NCBI GenBank assembly: GCA_937889795.1
Contig: CALBZH010000309.1
Coordinates: 1 to 6,506 of the forward strand
Direction: 5' to 3'
DNA length: 6,506 bases
From: an uncultured Syntrophobacteraceae bacterium
GTDB lineage: Bacteria; Desulfobacterota; Syntrophobacteria; Syntrophobacterales; Syntrophobacteraceae
The position numbers were made by a program, and so were the translations under genes. Positions 5,503-6,506 of this stretch are shown here, one piece after another (positions within the stretch are counted from its first letter, which is position 1; every line of letters begins with the position of its first letter). The notes under the pieces were generated by a model, which saw only the letters and a list, made by a program, of their open reading frames with translations, had not been told where the DNA came from and made no database searches.

Positions 5503-6506
5503 ATGACCAAAGGAACTTTGCTGATTTTGAGTGCATTTGTTTGCCTCAGCGGCTGCACCATGATTCCGAAGTATACGCGACCCGACGCCCCTGTTCCCAC
5601 AGCTTGGCCGAGCGGCGCAGCCTACAAGGATCCTCAGGCCAAACCGGATGCTCCGCTCGCCACGGATCTAAAATGGCGGGAGTTTTTCACCGACAAGAAC
5701 CTCGTGACGCTCATCGAGACGGCCCTGCAGAACAACCGCGATCTGCGTGTTGCCGCCCTGAACGTCGAAAGGGCTCGCGCTTTGTATCAGATCCAGCGGG
5801 CTGAGCTCCTGCCAACGGTGGATGCGGTTGGAAGCGGCTTCCGGCAGAGGATCCCCAAGGATCTCTCGAGCGCCGATCCTCCCCGCGCCGTCACCACGGA
5901 CCAGTACAGCGTCAACCTGGGCATCAGCTCCTGGGAGATTGACTTCTTTGGACGCATCCGAAGTCTGAACAAGCGGGCTCTCGAGGAATATTTCGCCACC
6001 GATCAGGCCCGGCGCAGCGCCCAGATCCTGCTCATTTCAGAAGTCGCCCGAGCCTACCTGACCTTGGCTGCTGACCGGGAAGCGCTCCAGCTCGCCCAAT
6101 CCACCCTCGAGGCCCAGCAGGTCTCGTACAACCTGATTCGAAGGCGTCAGGAAGTCGGGCTCGCCCCCGAGCTCGATCTCCGCCAGGCCCAGACTCGGGT
6201 GGATTCCGCGCGGCGCGATGTAGCCGTGTTCACGAATCAGGTGGCCCAAGACGAAAACGGACTCAACCTGCTGGTCGGATCGCCCGTGCCGCCTGACCTC
6301 TTGCCGGAAAGCCTGAGCGTCATCCCGCCGCTTCCGGACGTTTCGCCCGGAATCTCCTCCGAGGTGCTCCTGAGCCGCCCGGACATCTTGCAGGCGGAGA
6401 ACCTTCTCAAAGCGTCCAATGCGGACATCGGTGCGGCCCGCGCCGCCTTCTTCCCCCGCATTTCGCTCACGACAGCCATCGGGACCGCAAGCGGCGACTT
6501 GTCGGG
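5503..6506 (+). CDS. Outer-membrane efflux channel lipoprotein (OprM/NodT type), 3' end outside the window
   Basis: This subunit forms the trimeric exit duct through the outer membrane and periplasm. The first 334 codons are present with no stop before the right edge; OprM-type proteins have roughly 470 residues, so about 70% is here. A short signal peptide ends in a Leu-Ser-Gly-Cys lipobox with Cys18 as the lipidated residue, followed by the family's Tyr-x-Arg-Pro and Pro-x-Ala-Trp-Pro segment (about 24-36). The first outer-membrane efflux repeat follows, with SWEIDFFGRIRSLN at 143-156. The second repeat begins around 288 with the hallmark SRPDILQAE (291-299) and the Ala-Arg-x-x-Phe-Phe-Pro-x-Ile-Ser-Leu stretch (312-322). 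The ATG at 5503 is 13 bp after the pump stop, with GGGGA 7 nt upstream as a modest ribosome binding site. The pump therefore probably has its own dedicated channel rather than a shared TolC. No frameshift is seen. Confidence 0.93.
   Translation, partial: MTKGTLLILSAFVCLSGCTMIPKYTRPDAPVPTAWPSGAAYKDPQAKPDAPLATDLKWREFFTDKNLVTLIETALQNNRDLRVAALNVERARALYQIQRAELLPTVDAVGSGFRQRIPKDLSSADPPRAVTTDQYSVNLGISSWEIDFFGRIRSLNKRALEEYFATDQARRSAQILLISEVARAYLTLAADREALQLAQSTLEAQQVSYNLIRRRQEVGLAPELDLRQAQTRVDSARRDVAVFTNQVAQDENGLNLLVGSPVPPDLLPESLSVIPPLPDVSPGISSEVLLSRPDILQAENLLKASNADIGAARAAFFPRISLTTAIGTASGDLS

Overview
The window holds one co-directional gene cluster on the + strand: a complete tripartite RND multidrug efflux operon, cut off at the right edge. 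The order is a TetR-family repressor (415-1059), a periplasmic adaptor lipoprotein of the AcrA/MexA type (1098-2312), an inner-membrane RND pump of the HAE-1/AcrB type (2325-5489) and an outer-membrane channel lipoprotein of the OprM/NodT type (5503 to the edge, 3' end missing). The inner-membrane/periplasm/outer-membrane architecture requires a Gram-negative cell. Coding DNA is GC-rich, with mostly G or C at third positions. I would guess a proteobacterium, perhaps of the former Deltaproteobacteria (Desulfobacterota), but that placement is an impression and not a demonstrated fact.

Layout: positions 1 to about 300 are GC-rich and carry no gene I can support. They contain a short GGTGTGGC tandem repeat and a perfect 7-bp hairpin. 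Two forward frames are open from the left edge, to 218 and 262, so the tail of an upstream gene cannot be fully excluded. Positions 300-390 turn AT-rich and hold the best promoter candidate (TTGATG, 17 bp, CATAAT). Overlapping palindromes across its -10 box and predicted transcription start look like a TetR-type operator. The gaps between the four genes are 38, 12 and 13 bp. Each gene after the first has a Shine-Dalgarno-like sequence 7 nt before its ATG, and no internal terminator or promoter is evident, which fits one polycistronic mRNA.

How the parts work together: the RND trimer takes amphiphilic substrates from the periplasm or the outer leaflet of the inner membrane and is driven by proton flow through Asp408/Asp409/Lys945. 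The adaptor bridges pump and channel, and the OprM-like trimer is the exit duct. The TetR protein probably represses its own promoter and therefore the whole operon, with a pump substrate or metabolite as likely inducer. Having the repressor first in the operon, rather than divergent as in E. coli acrR-acrAB, makes expression autoregulated. The pump is close to E. coli AcrB throughout, but its distal drug pocket differs at informative positions (Trp for Phe136, Arg for Phe615, Ser for Arg620). I found no previously undescribed system; the content is a well-known kind of operon with a few details worth checking.
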